64,000 bases of DNA. Source: Microthrixaceae bacterium (lineage in GTDB: Bacteria > Actinomycetota > Acidimicrobiia > Acidimicrobiales > Microtrichaceae). The notes under the pieces are model-generated. The model was not told the origin of the DNA. It was given only the letters and a program-made list of their open reading frames with translations, and searched no databases. Positions 15,723-24,711 of the stretch are shown in pieces. Made by a program: the position numbers and the translations under genes. Positions within the stretch are counted from its first letter, which is position 1. Every line of letters starts with the position of its first letter. The stretch covers positions 159,180-223,179 of the forward strand of contig JAMLGM010000006.1 in NCBI GenBank assembly GCA_023957975.1, written 5' to 3'.

Positions 15723-18700
15723 ATGACACATTTTGGCGATCGGCCGGACGCGACGATCGAACGACCGGTTCGAGCTTTCGTTCGACGAGTGGTGACACTC
15801 GCAAATCGGGTCGAGCCCGTCCCGGTCGATGGCGAGGCCGACGACGACGTCGGCGACCCCTTCGAACTCGTTGCGGCGGCAACCATCCGAGGCCAACGCC
15901 CCGGGCGCCTGGTCTATCCGCTCGTCGAACTGGGTGGTGGCGCTGACCGCCGACCGGTCGAGTTGGACTCCAGCACGCTCGATCGACTCCATTCGGCGAC
16001 GCCGACCATGGCGCGAATCGCCGTCAATCGGGAACAGGCGGCCGTCGTTTGCGACATCGCCGACTTCTATACCGAAGCCACGACGACGATCGCTGCGACC
16101 CACATGTTGCAGTTGCACGCCGAGGCGCTGCGGGCCGCGGGGGCGACCCCGTGGTTCGATGAAGCCGCCACGGCGTCGTTCGCGGCGAGGGTCTCGCCGA
16201 GCGATCGTTCCCCACGGGCCCGGTCCCGTGCCCGAAGGTTGGCCAACGACGTCATCGCCGCAGCCGGTATTCCCAGCTCAGCCCGATCGCCGACCGGCGA
16301 CTACGCGATCGGCTGGATGTCGGACGGTCCGGGGGCCTTCGGTTCCGAATCGGGACTCGCGCTCGCCAACGGGAACAACCTCGCTTGGGTGCGACTCGTC
16401 GAATCGGATGGAATCAGCTTCGTACGGGTCCACGGCACCTTCGGCACGATCCCAGGAGCGGCCGATTCCCGGCCGCTGCGGCGCCATATCGACCTGTTGA
16501 ATTCCGAGGTTGAGGTCGTGCGTGTCGCTACCGTTCCAGCGCCACGGGGTAAGCGCCGGTATCTCATCGCCGTGTGCGACGTGCCCGTGTCGCAATTCTC
16601 CCCGCGCATGCTCGAACACATGGTGTGGGCCGTAGCGACACTGCTCGACTGGGGGGTCGACGATGCCCTCGACTCCGGACTTGTCGTACCGGACGGAGCC
16701 GGCGCGGATCCGATATCGGTCGATTTCGTGCGACCCGAACGGTGGCTGAAGCACCAGGTCGCCCCGCGTCTGGTGAAGCGATCCTCGAACGAGCGAACTG
16801 CCGATCACCGCCTCGCGATCGACGACGGCGGAGACGTCGCCGCCGCGCCGGAGGCTGTCCCGGACGCCGCGCCCCCTCGCCCACGCGGCACGTCGCTCAG
16901 CCCCAACTCGACGACGTGGCGCGAGGTGGCCGCACCTCACCTGGAGATGCTGATTCGCCGTGACGACGTTTCGCTGCTCAAGTCGAACGACGACGTCACA
17001 GCGAACGACCTCTCCGTCAACGACCTCGCGGCCGCGGCGTTGCGTCTGCTGATCGCCGGGCCCGCCGCGTTCGGACGGCTCACGTCGCTGGCCTCGCAGG
17101 CGGGACCCGAGGCCATCGTTGGCCACGTCGATGAGGTGGTGATCAGCTCGGCGATCGCCGAACAGCATCGACTCCGAGCGTTGTCCGACGCCGTCGGGGC
17201 CTGGGGCCGAGACCAACCGCATCAGGTACGCCAACAGATGGGCTCGGCGTTGCAGCCGATGTTGGGAGTTCGCCATCCCGGGTTCGAAGCAACGATCGAC
17301 ACTGCGCTCGGTCTGGACGATGCGGCACCGTCCGAGCGTCTCAAGACGATCGCGGTGCATCTCGGCTCGCTTGATGTCGACGACGCGAGCTATCCGCTTC
17401 AACTGGTCGATCTGGCGATCGACTCGATCTCATCCGGAACGCTGATGGCGCGCACTGCCTACTCTGCGAGCTCCGACCGCGCACCCCTGGCAGCGGTGCT
17501 GGCGACCGCGGCGGCGCTGCACCAGTGCTCGCTCGAACCCGACGTGATCCGTGCAATTCAGTACCTCGCTCAGCCGCTGCGGGCAGCGGACCTGCTGCAA
17601 CTTCGAAGCGGCGACCGGATCGGGCCGATCGTGAAACGGCGAGGCCGACACGTGATGGCGCACCGCCGCGACGGCTTCACGGTATTCATCGGACCGCCGG
17701 GATGCGGCAAGTCGAGCACGCTCAACACGGTCCTGTCCGGATACACCGGCCCCGTCGTGGCGACGACAACGAAGACGGGTGAGTGGGAGCAGTCCTATGT
17801 GACCATCCGGGCCGAGCGAGGTCCGATCTGTCTCTTCGACCCGGCCAACAAGGTCGCCGATCCACACCCATCGGCCCGTCGCATCCGCTTCGACGTCGTG
17901 CAGTTGTGCACCTCCTATGCCGAGGCGAGGCGAATCGCCTGGCAAATCGCCGAAGGCACCGACCGGAACTCGTTGACGGCCGCCGACTTCTGGATCTCCT
18001 ACGCCCAGAGCCTGCTCGGGCCGCTGTTGTTCGCCGCGAATCTCGACTCTGGCGGCATCGCCGATGTGCTGTCGTGGAACGTCGCCGATCGGCTCGACCG
18101 ACCGATCGAAATCCTCACCGATCACGGTCACGAACCGGAGGCTGCGCAGGTGCGTGCGATCGTCGAGACCGATTCGCGAACCCGCGACAGCGTGCTGGCA
18201 ACCGTCACGGCGCTCCTCGCTCCATTCTCGACCGGCGACGCGGCACGCCTGGCGACGCACGGGCACCGGTTCGATCCGTTCGCCGACTGGATCGAACCCA
18301 ACGGCACGGTGCTGTTGTGCCTCGACCCCACCGACACCGCGCAGCTCGGGCTGCTGATCGAGATCTTCCTCAGCTGGCTGATCCGTGCACGAACCACACT
18401 CGCCGACAACGGCTGGAGCGGACCGTCGTGTCTGCTCGGTGGCGACGAGATCGCCCACGTGTGTGCGCTCAGCACCCTGCCGCGTCTCATCGGCGAGGGG
18501 CCGGGCCGCGGCGTGTCGGCCATCGTGTGTCTCCAGGATTTGAGTCAGGCGCACGCACGTTGGGGTGCGTCGGGAGATCTGTTTCTCACCGCAACCGGCA
18601 ACCGCGTGTTGTTTCCCGGCGTCGCCAGCACGGCGCTGCTCAACTGGGTGACCCCGCTGCTGGGGCGCGGCACGTCGAGGCCTGCGGGCTTCGTCAACCG

Positions 18701-18959
18701 GAACCGTTCAGGTTTCGATCTCGACGACGATCACGAGCCGAGCGACGTCGAAAACGTCGGACAGGTCATTCATCCCGGCCGGAACGCAGCGGTGCTGATC
18801 ACCCCCGACTCGTCGGTGTATTCCGCACAACAGGCCCGGGCCCAAGACGACCCGTTGTACTGCCAGGCCATTGCCGAATCGCAGGCCACGTTGATCTCGT
18901 GGAGCATCCTCCCGCCGGCGCCAGACGAACGCGAACCTCCTGCCGGAAGCGACACGTGA
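15723..18959 (+). CDS. TraG/VirD4-type ATPase with a long unknown N-terminal region
   Basis: The 1078-aa product starts at ATG 15723 after a GGGAGGA ribosome site. Residues 1-640 match no domain recognised here. A P-loop ATPase then follows: Walker A GPPGCGKSS (657-665), Walker B LLGGDEIAHV (Asp908, Glu909), and a sensor-like region GRGVSAIVCLQDLSQAHARWG (about 925-945). That layout is close to the TraM-recognition part of TraG/TraD/VirD4 coupling ATPases and HerA-like DNA translocases. No transmembrane segments are obvious, unlike most VirD4 proteins, and no relaxase, VirB4 or other conjugation gene is nearby. With the 544-aa protein it forms a two-gene unit of unknown role, possibly a DNA-translocating or defence system. 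Confidence 0.75.
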   Translation: MTHFGDRPDATIERPVRAFVRRVVTLANRVEPVPVDGEADDDVGDPFELVAAATIRGQRPGRLVYPLVELGGGADRRPVELDSSTLDRLHSATPTMARIAVNREQAAVVCDIADFYTEATTTIAATHMLQLHAEALRAAGATPWFDEAATASFAARVSPSDRSPRARSRARRLANDVIAAAGIPSSARSPTGDYAIGWMSDGPGAFGSESGLALANGNNLAWVRLVESDGISFVRVHGTFGTIPGAADSRPLRRHIDLLNSEVEVVRVATVPAPRGKRRYLIAVCDVPVSQFSPRMLEHMVWAVATLLDWGVDDALDSGLVVPDGAGADPISVDFVRPERWLKHQVAPRLVKRSSNERTADHRLAIDDGGDVAAAPEAVPDAAPPRPRGTSLSPNSTTWREVAAPHLEMLIRRDDVSLLKSNDDVTANDLSVNDLAAAALRLLIAGPAAFGRLTSLASQAGPEAIVGHVDEVVISSAIAEQHRLRALSDAVGAWGRDQPHQVRQQMGSALQPMLGVRHPGFEATIDTALGLDDAAPSERLKTIAVHLGSLDVDDASYPLQLVDLAIDSISSGTLMARTAYSASSDRAPLAAVLATAAALHQCSLEPDVIRAIQYLAQPLRAADLLQLRSGDRIGPIVKRRGRHVMAHRRDGFTVFIGPPGCGKSSTLNTVLSGYTGPVVATTTKTGEWEQSYVTIRAERGPICLFDPANKVADPHPSARRIRFDVVQLCTSYAEARRIAWQIAEGTDRNSLTAADFWISYAQSLLGPLLFAANLDSGGIADVLSWNVADRLDRPIEILTDHGHEPEAAQVRAIVETDSRTRDSVLATVTALLAPFSTGDAARLATHGHRFDPFADWIEPNGTVLLCLDPTDTAQLGLLIEIFLSWLIRARTTLADNGWSGPSCLLGGDEIAHVCALSTLPRLIGEGPGRGVSAIVCLQDLSQAHARWGASGDLFLTATGNRVLFPGVASTALLNWVTPLLGRGTSRPAGFVNRNRSGFDLDDDHEPSDVENVGQVIHPGRNAAVLITPDSSVYSAQQARAQDDPLYCQAIAESQATLISWSILPPAPDEREPPAGSDT

Positions 18960-19023
18960 TGTCAGCCCCGGCAGGAAGTTCGCCCGATGCCGACGTCGGT
19001 CGCCGGTGGTCGGTCGCCCGAGG

Positions 19024-19461
19024 TCAGATGCCGCTGGCCGGTTCGAGCTCTCCGAGCACGTCGTTCATCTCCTGGCGGAACCGGCGCAGTTCGTCGCGAT
19101 GCACCACCGACAGCGCCGCGAGCACCCGCTCGCCCTGGTCGGTGAGTTCGAGAATGATGCGTCGCCCATCGGCGGGGTCGGTGAGACGGCGCACGAGCCC
19201 GTTCGCATCGGCCCGGGCCACGAGCTCGGTCGCCGAGTGAACCCGGATGAGCAGGCGTTCGGCGATATCGGAGATCGACGGGGGTGGGGCCTCATGGCCG
19301 CGAATGGCGAGCAGCAACTGGTGTTGTGCCGGCGAAAGCCCGAGGGTCTTCGCGGCATTGCTCGAGAACGATTCGAAGGTGCGAAGCGCATGGCGAAACC
19401 GCGCCAACGCCCGGTACTCCTCGTCGCGCAGGCCATCGTCGCGCGAGTTGCGATTGGTCAT
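19024..19461 (-). CDS. MarR-family transcriptional regulator
   Basis: A 145-aa winged-helix protein with the MarR pattern: LSPAQHQLLLAI, SISDIAERLLIRVHSATELVARADANGLV as the DNA-reading helices and RRLTDPADGRR as the wing, flanked by dimerisation helices. Its ATG overlaps the stop of the ClC channel gene by 4 bases (ATGA), so the two form an operon with the regulator second. A palindrome at 20744-20756 near the operon's start could be its operator, giving autoregulation. MarR proteins usually respond to small aromatic ligands, oxidants or pH; the ligand is unknown. Confidence 0.9.
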   Translation of the reverse strand: MTNRNSRDDGLRDEEYRALARFRHALRTFESFSSNAAKTLGLSPAQHQLLLAIRGHEAPPPSISDIAERLLIRVHSATELVARADANGLVRRLTDPADGRRIILELTDQGERVLAALSVVHRDELRRFRQEMNDVLGELEPASGI

Positions 19462-20735
19462 GTGTCGCCCTCCCCCGGCTTCGACGGATCGAAGCGTCGC
19501 TGCTGAGATTCAATCAGTGAAACCGGCGAGGACAACAACAGCGCCACGATCGCTGCGATCAGTACGGTCGGCAACAGCACCATGCCGGCCATCTCGGTGA
19601 CCACGAGGGTCGAGCCGATGGGCGTCTTCGTGACGGCGACGTTGGCGGCCACCATCAGCGCCGCCACGAGGACCCAGGAGTTTCCGAACGGAAGGTGGCC
19701 ATCGAGCGCACGTCCCAAACAGAACCCGACGAAGAACAGCGGGATGATGAACCCGCCACGCCATCCGGTGGCCATCGCAACCGCGCTCGCCACGAGCTTC
19801 GCCGCCGCCCCCACCAGTAGCGCCCCGACGGTGACGGTCGTGGCGCTGAGGTGTTGCATCTGGACCTCGCCGTTGGTGAGCGCATACGGCGACAGTGCCG
19901 CCAGCCCGGACAACACCACGGCACCCACCACGGGACGCGCTCCCGGCGCCACCCACGCCGCCAATCGCCGCATCGCCACCGTCAGGTAGGTGAACAGGTA
20001 CCCGATGAGCGCTCCGACGACGCCGGCAGCGACCGCGATGGCCAGGTCGCCCGACACGAGTCGCTCGGGGCTGGGAAATGACCAGATCGGTTCGAGGCCG
20101 GCCCCCGACAACACGATCGACACGGCATAGCCCGACAACGACCCAACCGAGGCCGGCAAGAGCGCCTCGTAATACTCCAGGCCGCGACGATGCAGGATCT
20201 CGAGGGCGAATACGGCCGCACCGAGTGGAGCGCCGAACAGCACCGTGAACCCGGCCGCCATGCCGGTGATGGACAACACGCGCAACGGCTCCCGATCGAG
20301 CCCCGCCCGGCCACCCATCCAGGACGCCATCGTTCCGGTCGCGGTGACCAGTGGTGCTTCTGGGCCAAGCGGACCGCCTGCTCCGACGCAGATCAACGAC
20401 ACGGGGATGAGCGATCGGAGGCTTCGCACTCCTTCGGCGCCTCCCGAAACGTGGATGTTGTCGACCAGTAGTTCGACGTCGCTCGGCGGACCGAGCAGCC
20501 GAATCAACCCCGTCACCACCACGCCGACGACGATCATCACGCCCAGGTGCCCGGCCGCGCTCCAGTGCTCGGGCAACAGCCGTTCGGAGACCAGCTCGAG
20601 CACGAAGAGGTAGGCGGCTCCGATGAGTCCACCAACGAGGCCTGCCGCCACGACGAGCCCGGCGAGTCGTCGACGGGTGAAGACCCCGAGGATGACCTCG
20701 CGGGCCGGATGACTGAATCGTACGGTACTTAGCAC
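19458..20735 (-). CDS. ClC-family chloride channel/transporter
   Basis: A ClC protein of about 425 aa with some ten hydrophobic helices. The selectivity-filter motif is GAGGPLGPEAPLV (GxxGPE form) and the second filter motif GWRGGFIIPLFFVG corresponds to GxFxP. The gating glutamate of exchangers (GREGP) is represented by the Glu in GPEAP, so exchange rather than pure channel activity is possible. GTG at 20735 was chosen; a GTG at 20753 is also in frame but would run into a palindrome that looks regulatory. It is translationally coupled to the MarR gene. A second, divergent ClC gene lies at 42672. Confidence 0.85.
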   Translation of the reverse strand: MLSTVRFSHPAREVILGVFTRRRLAGLVVAAGLVGGLIGAAYLFVLELVSERLLPEHWSAAGHLGVMIVVGVVVTGLIRLLGPPSDVELLVDNIHVSGGAEGVRSLRSLIPVSLICVGAGGPLGPEAPLVTATGTMASWMGGRAGLDREPLRVLSITGMAAGFTVLFGAPLGAAVFALEILHRRGLEYYEALLPASVGSLSGYAVSIVLSGAGLEPIWSFPSPERLVSGDLAIAVAAGVVGALIGYLFTYLTVAMRRLAAWVAPGARPVVGAVVLSGLAALSPYALTNGEVQMQHLSATTVTVGALLVGAAAKLVASAVAMATGWRGGFIIPLFFVGFCLGRALDGHLPFGNSWVLVAALMVAANVAVTKTPIGSTLVVTEMAGMVLLPTVLIAAIVALLLSSPVSLIESQQRRFDPSKPGEGDT

Positions 20736-20743
20736 GGGATTAG

Positions 20744-20756
20744 ATCGTATCACGAT
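20744..20756. promoter_or_regulatory. Candidate MarR operator upstream of the ClC-marR operon
   Basis: ATCGT and ACGAT arms flank a 3-base centre, and the symmetry extends imperfectly outwards (TTAGATCGT facing ACGATGTAT). Size and position, directly before the ClC start and over a TACGAT -10-like hexamer, fit a MarR-type operator. Binding by the co-encoded MarR protein is inferred. Confidence 0.4.
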
Positions 20757-20876
20757 GTATTAGTTGGAGCGAACTCCGATGGGGACCAGATCGCTCCCCC
20801 AACTCCTCACAGGCGGCGATGCGGCACGGTGAGGGAACCGTCACGCCGGGAGAACGGTTGCGAAACATCGCCTCCG

Positions 20877-20882
20877 TACGGT
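20877..20882 (+). promoter_or_regulatory. Likely -10 box of the nitrite/sulfite reductase gene
   Basis: TACGGT lies exactly six bases before the ATG at 20889, the spacing also seen for vapB, the TetR fusion and others here. It suggests a leaderless transcript. No convincing -35 hexamer was found. Confidence 0.45.
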
Positions 20883-20888
20883 CATCGC

Positions 20889-22556
20889 ATGGCTTCGATC
20901 AACATCCCCGCAGCAAAGCGTGCCGGCCTTCCGGTCGACCTCGAACGCCTTCGGGCCGAGGGCGATTCGTGGCTCACCGCAGAGGACCGCTTCGCCCTCA
21001 AGACCTACGGGGCGTGCACCCAGCTTCAAGACGGCGTGTTCATGGTGCGGGTCCGCATCGCCGGCGGGGTACTGCCGACCACCCATGCCCGGGCGCTGGC
21101 TCGCATCGCGAACCGTCACGCCGAGGACTGGTTGCACCTCACGACCCGCCAGAGTTGCGAACTGCACTGGGTCGAGGACCGACGGGTGCCCGACGTCCTG
21201 GACGAACTCGCCCGCGCCGGACTCTCCACCCGCTCCGCTTGCGGCCACACCGTGCGCAACGTCATGTGTTCAGAAGACGCTGGGGTCGGCCTCGACGAAC
21301 CCTTCGACTGCTTCCCCGATGCCCGGTTGATCTCCGACACCCTCGTCGCACGCTCGGCGACCCTGAACGTGACCCTCCCGGGGCGCATCAACATCTCCCT
21401 AGGCGGCTCGCCACGATGCCGCCACGATGCGCTCGTCAACGACGTCGGTCTCGTGTCGATCGTGCGCGACGGCGAGGCGGGATACGAAATCTGGGCGGGC
21501 GGCAGCCTCGGCAAGGCCCCGAGTCTCGGCGTGATGTTGGCGCCCTTCGTGCCTCGACGACAGCTTCCGGCAGCCATCGATGCGATCGTCGATCTCTACG
21601 TTGCCCACGGCGACTTCGACACCCCGGCCAAAGGGCGGATGAAGTTCGTGGTCGAACGCCTCGGAGTCGATGGATTCCGCGGCGCCTACCTCGAAGCGTT
21701 CCGTGAAGCACAGCTGCGACCACAACCCACGGTCCCACCCGTCGAAGTGCTTTCCGACGAGGCCACGACCGTGATTCTGGCCGAGACGCCTCCCGGAGGT
21801 TGGAGCATCGGCGTACGCCCTCAGCGCAGCGCAGGGCTGGCCACCGTCACCATCGACTTGCCCCTCGGCGACACGAACTCCTCGGAGTTTCGACTGCTCT
21901 GCGACCTCGCCGACACCTACGCGGATGGCCACCTCACCTTCACCCGAGACCAGAACATCGCACTTCGAAACGTGAGCCTGGCGGGAGTCGCCGCCATCCG
22001 AAACGCCATCGCCCAGCGCGGCCTGTTCCTGCTCGGCGAGGCGCCGAATGCCCAAATCCGCGCCTGCACCGGGGCGACTGTGTGCGCACTGGGCATCACC
22101 GACTCCCCCGGGTTGGGCAAGCTGCTGTCGACCAGCGCATCGTTGCGCCGCAATTCAGCACTCTCGGTGTTTATTTCCGGCTGCCCGAACTCCTGTGCCC
22201 AACACCAGGTGAGCGACATCGGACTCGCCGGATCGAAAGTGCGTGTGAACGGGCGCACCAGCGACGGCTACCAGGTATTTGTCGGAGCGGTGCTCGACGA
22301 CCATCTCATCGGTGAAGTGGTCGGGCGCGTGGCCGAACGCGACCTCCCCACCGCACTCGACGCCATCGTCGGAACCTGGGAGGCCCTGCGCCACCCGAAC
22401 GAATCGCTCGGTCGCACCGTACGTCGCCTGGGCCTCGATGCCTTCTCACTTCAAATCGCCGCCGTGCTCGAGGACCGATGGGCACCCGGGCCTGAGGAGG
22501 TGAACACCGCAACGATCGAACCCGACCTCACCACCACTGCGGTCAGTCTCCCCTGA
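20889..22556 (+). CDS. Ferredoxin-type nitrite/sulfite reductase (siroheme, 4Fe-4S)
   Basis: The 555-aa protein has the two-fold repeated architecture of assimilatory siroheme reductases. The four cysteines that hold the coupled siroheme-[4Fe-4S] centre are present: Cys393 and Cys399 in RACTGATVCALG, and Cys432 and Cys436 in SGCPNSCAQHQ. It catalyses six-electron reduction of nitrite to ammonia or of sulfite to sulfide. The neighbouring formate/nitrite-type transporter and the uroporphyrinogen-III synthase gene (siroheme precursor) make nitrite assimilation the likelier role. The start at 20889 has a -10-like TACGGT six bases before it and no ribosome site, consistent with a leaderless message. 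An upstream in-frame extension to 20829 is open but unlikely. Confidence 0.85.
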   Translation: MASINIPAAKRAGLPVDLERLRAEGDSWLTAEDRFALKTYGACTQLQDGVFMVRVRIAGGVLPTTHARALARIANRHAEDWLHLTTRQSCELHWVEDRRVPDVLDELARAGLSTRSACGHTVRNVMCSEDAGVGLDEPFDCFPDARLISDTLVARSATLNVTLPGRINISLGGSPRCRHDALVNDVGLVSIVRDGEAGYEIWAGGSLGKAPSLGVMLAPFVPRRQLPAAIDAIVDLYVAHGDFDTPAKGRMKFVVERLGVDGFRGAYLEAFREAQLRPQPTVPPVEVLSDEATTVILAETPPGGWSIGVRPQRSAGLATVTIDLPLGDTNSSEFRLLCDLADTYADGHLTFTRDQNIALRNVSLAGVAAIRNAIAQRGLFLLGEAPNAQIRACTGATVCALGITDSPGLGKLLSTSASLRRNSALSVFISGCPNSCAQHQVSDIGLAGSKVRVNGRTSDGYQVFVGAVLDDHLIGEVVGRVAERDLPTALDAIVGTWEALRHPNESLGRTVRRLGLDAFSLQIAAVLEDRWAPGPEEVNTATIEPDLTTTAVSLP

Positions 22557-22660
22557 GCGCCGCCGCGAGCCCGACGACCCCACCCCAGCCTCCAGTACCT
22601 TCAACCCTCACCCACCTTCGAATCGTTCAACCCCCCGGACAGGAAGCCCCAGGAGCGATC

Positions 22661-23533
22661 ATGCCCAACGCCATCCCCCAGGCCATCGATGACCACACCG
22701 CTGCCGCGATCACCAAAGCCACCGCGGCACGTCAGTGGCCTCGCTACCTTCTCTCCTCCGTTTTCGCCGGAGCCTTCGTCGGGTTCGCCGTCGTGTTGAT
22801 GGTCGCGGTGAGCGCCCCGCTCGTGGCCGAGGGTTCGGGCATCGCCAAGCTCGTGCAGGGTTCGGTCTTTGGCGTCGCGCTCGTTCTCGTCGTGTTCGCC
22901 GGCGCGGAACTCTTCACGGGAAATGCCATGGTGATGTTGCAGGGATGGTGGCGACGACTCGTCGGTCCCGCCGATGTCGCACGGGTGTGGGGGCTGTCGC
23001 TCGTGGGGAACCTGATCGGATCGATCGCCCTCGCCGCGGCCGTGCACGGCGGCGGCACCCTCACCGGACCGGGCGCGAACCTCATCGCCGCGGTCACGGC
23101 CGCCAAAGACTCGGCGAGCGGGCCCCCGTTGTTCTGGCGGGCGGTGTTGTGCAACGCGCTGGTCTGCCTCGCTTTGTGGATGGCGACTCGGGCCACCACC
23201 GACGGCGCGAAGATCGCCTGTTTGTGGTTCGCCCTGCTGGCCTTCATCGGTTCCGGGTTCGAGCACTCGATCGCCAACATGACGATCTTCGGCCTCGGGG
23301 TGTTCGAGGGATCGACCTCGTGGGGTGCGCTGGTCCGCAACCTTGCGTGGACCGTTCCCGGCAACGTCGTCGGCGGCGGCCTGGTGATCGGGCTCGGCTA
23401 TGCGTGGCTCGCCGGATCCCGGGTGCCAGCCCCTGCCACCGCCGAGAGCGCGTCGGTGACGACCGATCTCGTTGCAGGCGCCGAACGGGCCGACGACCTC
23501 ATCGGCGCCGCACAGGTTCCCGCCGTCGGCTGA
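22661..23533 (+). CDS. Formate/nitrite transporter family protein (NirC/FocA-like)
   Basis: A 290-aa membrane protein with six predicted helices. FNT landmarks include the FAGAELFTGNAM loop (omega-loop region), a long LWMATRATTDGAKIACLWF segment and the highly conserved GSGFEHSIANM containing the central-pore histidine. An AGGAG ribosome site precedes the ATG at 22661. FNT channels move formate, nitrite or hydrosulfide across the inner membrane. The position just after the nitrite/sulfite reductase suggests nitrite (or sulfide) as cargo. The C-terminal tail is Ala/Val-rich and probably cytoplasmic. Confidence 0.9.
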   Translation: MPNAIPQAIDDHTAAAITKATAARQWPRYLLSSVFAGAFVGFAVVLMVAVSAPLVAEGSGIAKLVQGSVFGVALVLVVFAGAELFTGNAMVMLQGWWRRLVGPADVARVWGLSLVGNLIGSIALAAAVHGGGTLTGPGANLIAAVTAAKDSASGPPLFWRAVLCNALVCLALWMATRATTDGAKIACLWFALLAFIGSGFEHSIANMTIFGLGVFEGSTSWGALVRNLAWTVPGNVVGGGLVIGLGYAWLAGSRVPAPATAESASVTTDLVAGAERADDLIGAAQVPAVG

Positions 23534-23537
23534 ACGG

Positions 23538-24647
23538 TCACAGGTTCTCGCTCGACGCTGCCAACGACGTCAGGGTCGAGCGATACCCCCGACGCGGCAC
23601 CGACACGATGCCCGATCGCAACACACCCAGCTTGCTGCGAAGCCGCCCGATGGCGGCTTCCACCGCGTGCGGGTCGACCCCGTCGCCGGCGAGTTCCTCC
23701 TTCGTCAACACGCCGGGTGCGGCGCTCAACAGTCGCATGAGGAGTTGACGCTCGCGTGGGGTGAGAAGGCGGACCGCACCGGAACTCTCGACGAGTGCGT
23801 TGCCCCGCAACTCGACGCTGTCCTCGCCCACCGACAACCGCACGGCGGTGCCCGACACCTCGGTGATCAGCGCCTGCACCATCGCCCCCAGTCGGGCGCG
23901 ACGAGGTTCGACCACGCGGGTCACCCCAGCGTCGCGCAGCGCCTGCGCAGTGACCGGGCCGACGGCGACGGCGCGGGCTCGACGGCCGAGTGCCGCCACG
24001 AACTCACCCGGATCGGTTGCGAGCCGGAGGGTGGATTGAACCGCATAGCTGCAGGTGAACGTGACGGCGTCGACGCGGTCGTCGAGCACCGCGTCGATCA
24101 GGCGCAATGCCGGCGCGGGGTCGTGGGGCGGCGTCCATTGATAGACGGGAATGTCGACGACGTTCGCGCCCGCCTTCGTCAGTTCGTCGGCCAACAGCGG
24201 CTCGCCACCGTCGCGTTGCACCACGATGTTGCGGTCGGCCACACCGAGGCCGAGCAGGTGTTCGAGTACCTCGGCGCCGGTCTCCGAAGCAGCGTGCCAG
24301 TCGACTTCGATGCCGCATCCGAGCGCGGCCGAGCGCGCCTTGGGCCCGCGTGCGATCACGGTTGCGTCGCCGCACCACGCGAGCAACGCCTCGTCGAGTC
24401 GGGCACTTTCGCACGCAGCGAACCACGATCGCGTCCCCAAACCGGTCGTGAGCACCAACAGGTCGGGACGTCGATCGAGCGCAGCTCGCGTCGCAGCGAC
24501 CGTGGCGTCGACGTCATCGAGCAGGCTTGTGTGCATCACCGGGCCGTGCAGCACCGTGGCACCGCGCCGAGCCAGCATCTCGTGTTGTTCCTCCCATCGC
24601 CGGTGCCCGGTGATGGCGACCACGAAACCGGTGAGCGGATCGACCAT
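23538..24647 (-). CDS. Uroporphyrinogen-III synthase fused to a winged-helix DNA-binding domain
   Basis: The 369-aa protein begins with a HemD-type domain of about 260 residues. The start GFVVAITGHRRWEEQHEML, the central VVQRDGGEPLLADEL and the TFTCSYAVQSTLRL segment follow the bacterial family. Residues 275-360 form an OmpR/PhoB-type winged helix (LLTPRERQLLMRLLSAAPGV, DPHAVEAAIGRLRSKLG and a VPRRGYRS wing). This fusion is known in actinobacteria (Rv0260c-type), often beside nitrite-assimilation genes. It may make the siroheme precursor, regulate the convergent nirA-like/FNT genes, or both. A TAGCGT box lies six bases before the ATG, suggesting a leaderless mRNA. Confidence 0.85.
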   Translation of the reverse strand: MVDPLTGFVVAITGHRRWEEQHEMLARRGATVLHGPVMHTSLLDDVDATVAATRAALDRRPDLLVLTTGLGTRSWFAACESARLDEALLAWCGDATVIARGPKARSAALGCGIEVDWHAASETGAEVLEHLLGLGVADRNIVVQRDGGEPLLADELTKAGANVVDIPVYQWTPPHDPAPALRLIDAVLDDRVDAVTFTCSYAVQSTLRLATDPGEFVAALGRRARAVAVGPVTAQALRDAGVTRVVEPRRARLGAMVQALITEVSGTAVRLSVGEDSVELRGNALVESSGAVRLLTPRERQLLMRLLSAAPGVLTKEELAGDGVDPHAVEAAIGRLRSKLGVLRSGIVSVPRRGYRSTLTSLAASSENL

Positions 24648-24653
24648 GCCGGG

Positions 24654-24659
24654 ACGCTA
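24654..24659 (-). promoter_or_regulatory. Likely -10 box of the HemD-winged-helix gene
   Basis: On the minus strand TAGCGT is followed by six bases and then the ATG at 24647. The hexamer is identical to that before the TetR fusion gene at 7559. A leaderless transcript is inferred. Confidence 0.4.
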
Positions 24660-24711
24660 ACCGGGCAATGTTTCGGCACGGTTTCCCGGCCGACTCCAGC
24701 GACAGGTTCTG

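Noticed and set aside
16278..18554. Two long antisense frames (374 aa each) under the TraG-like ATPase
   Set aside because: Composition and lack of motifs mark them as shadows of the real gene; the plus-strand frame has Walker motifs.
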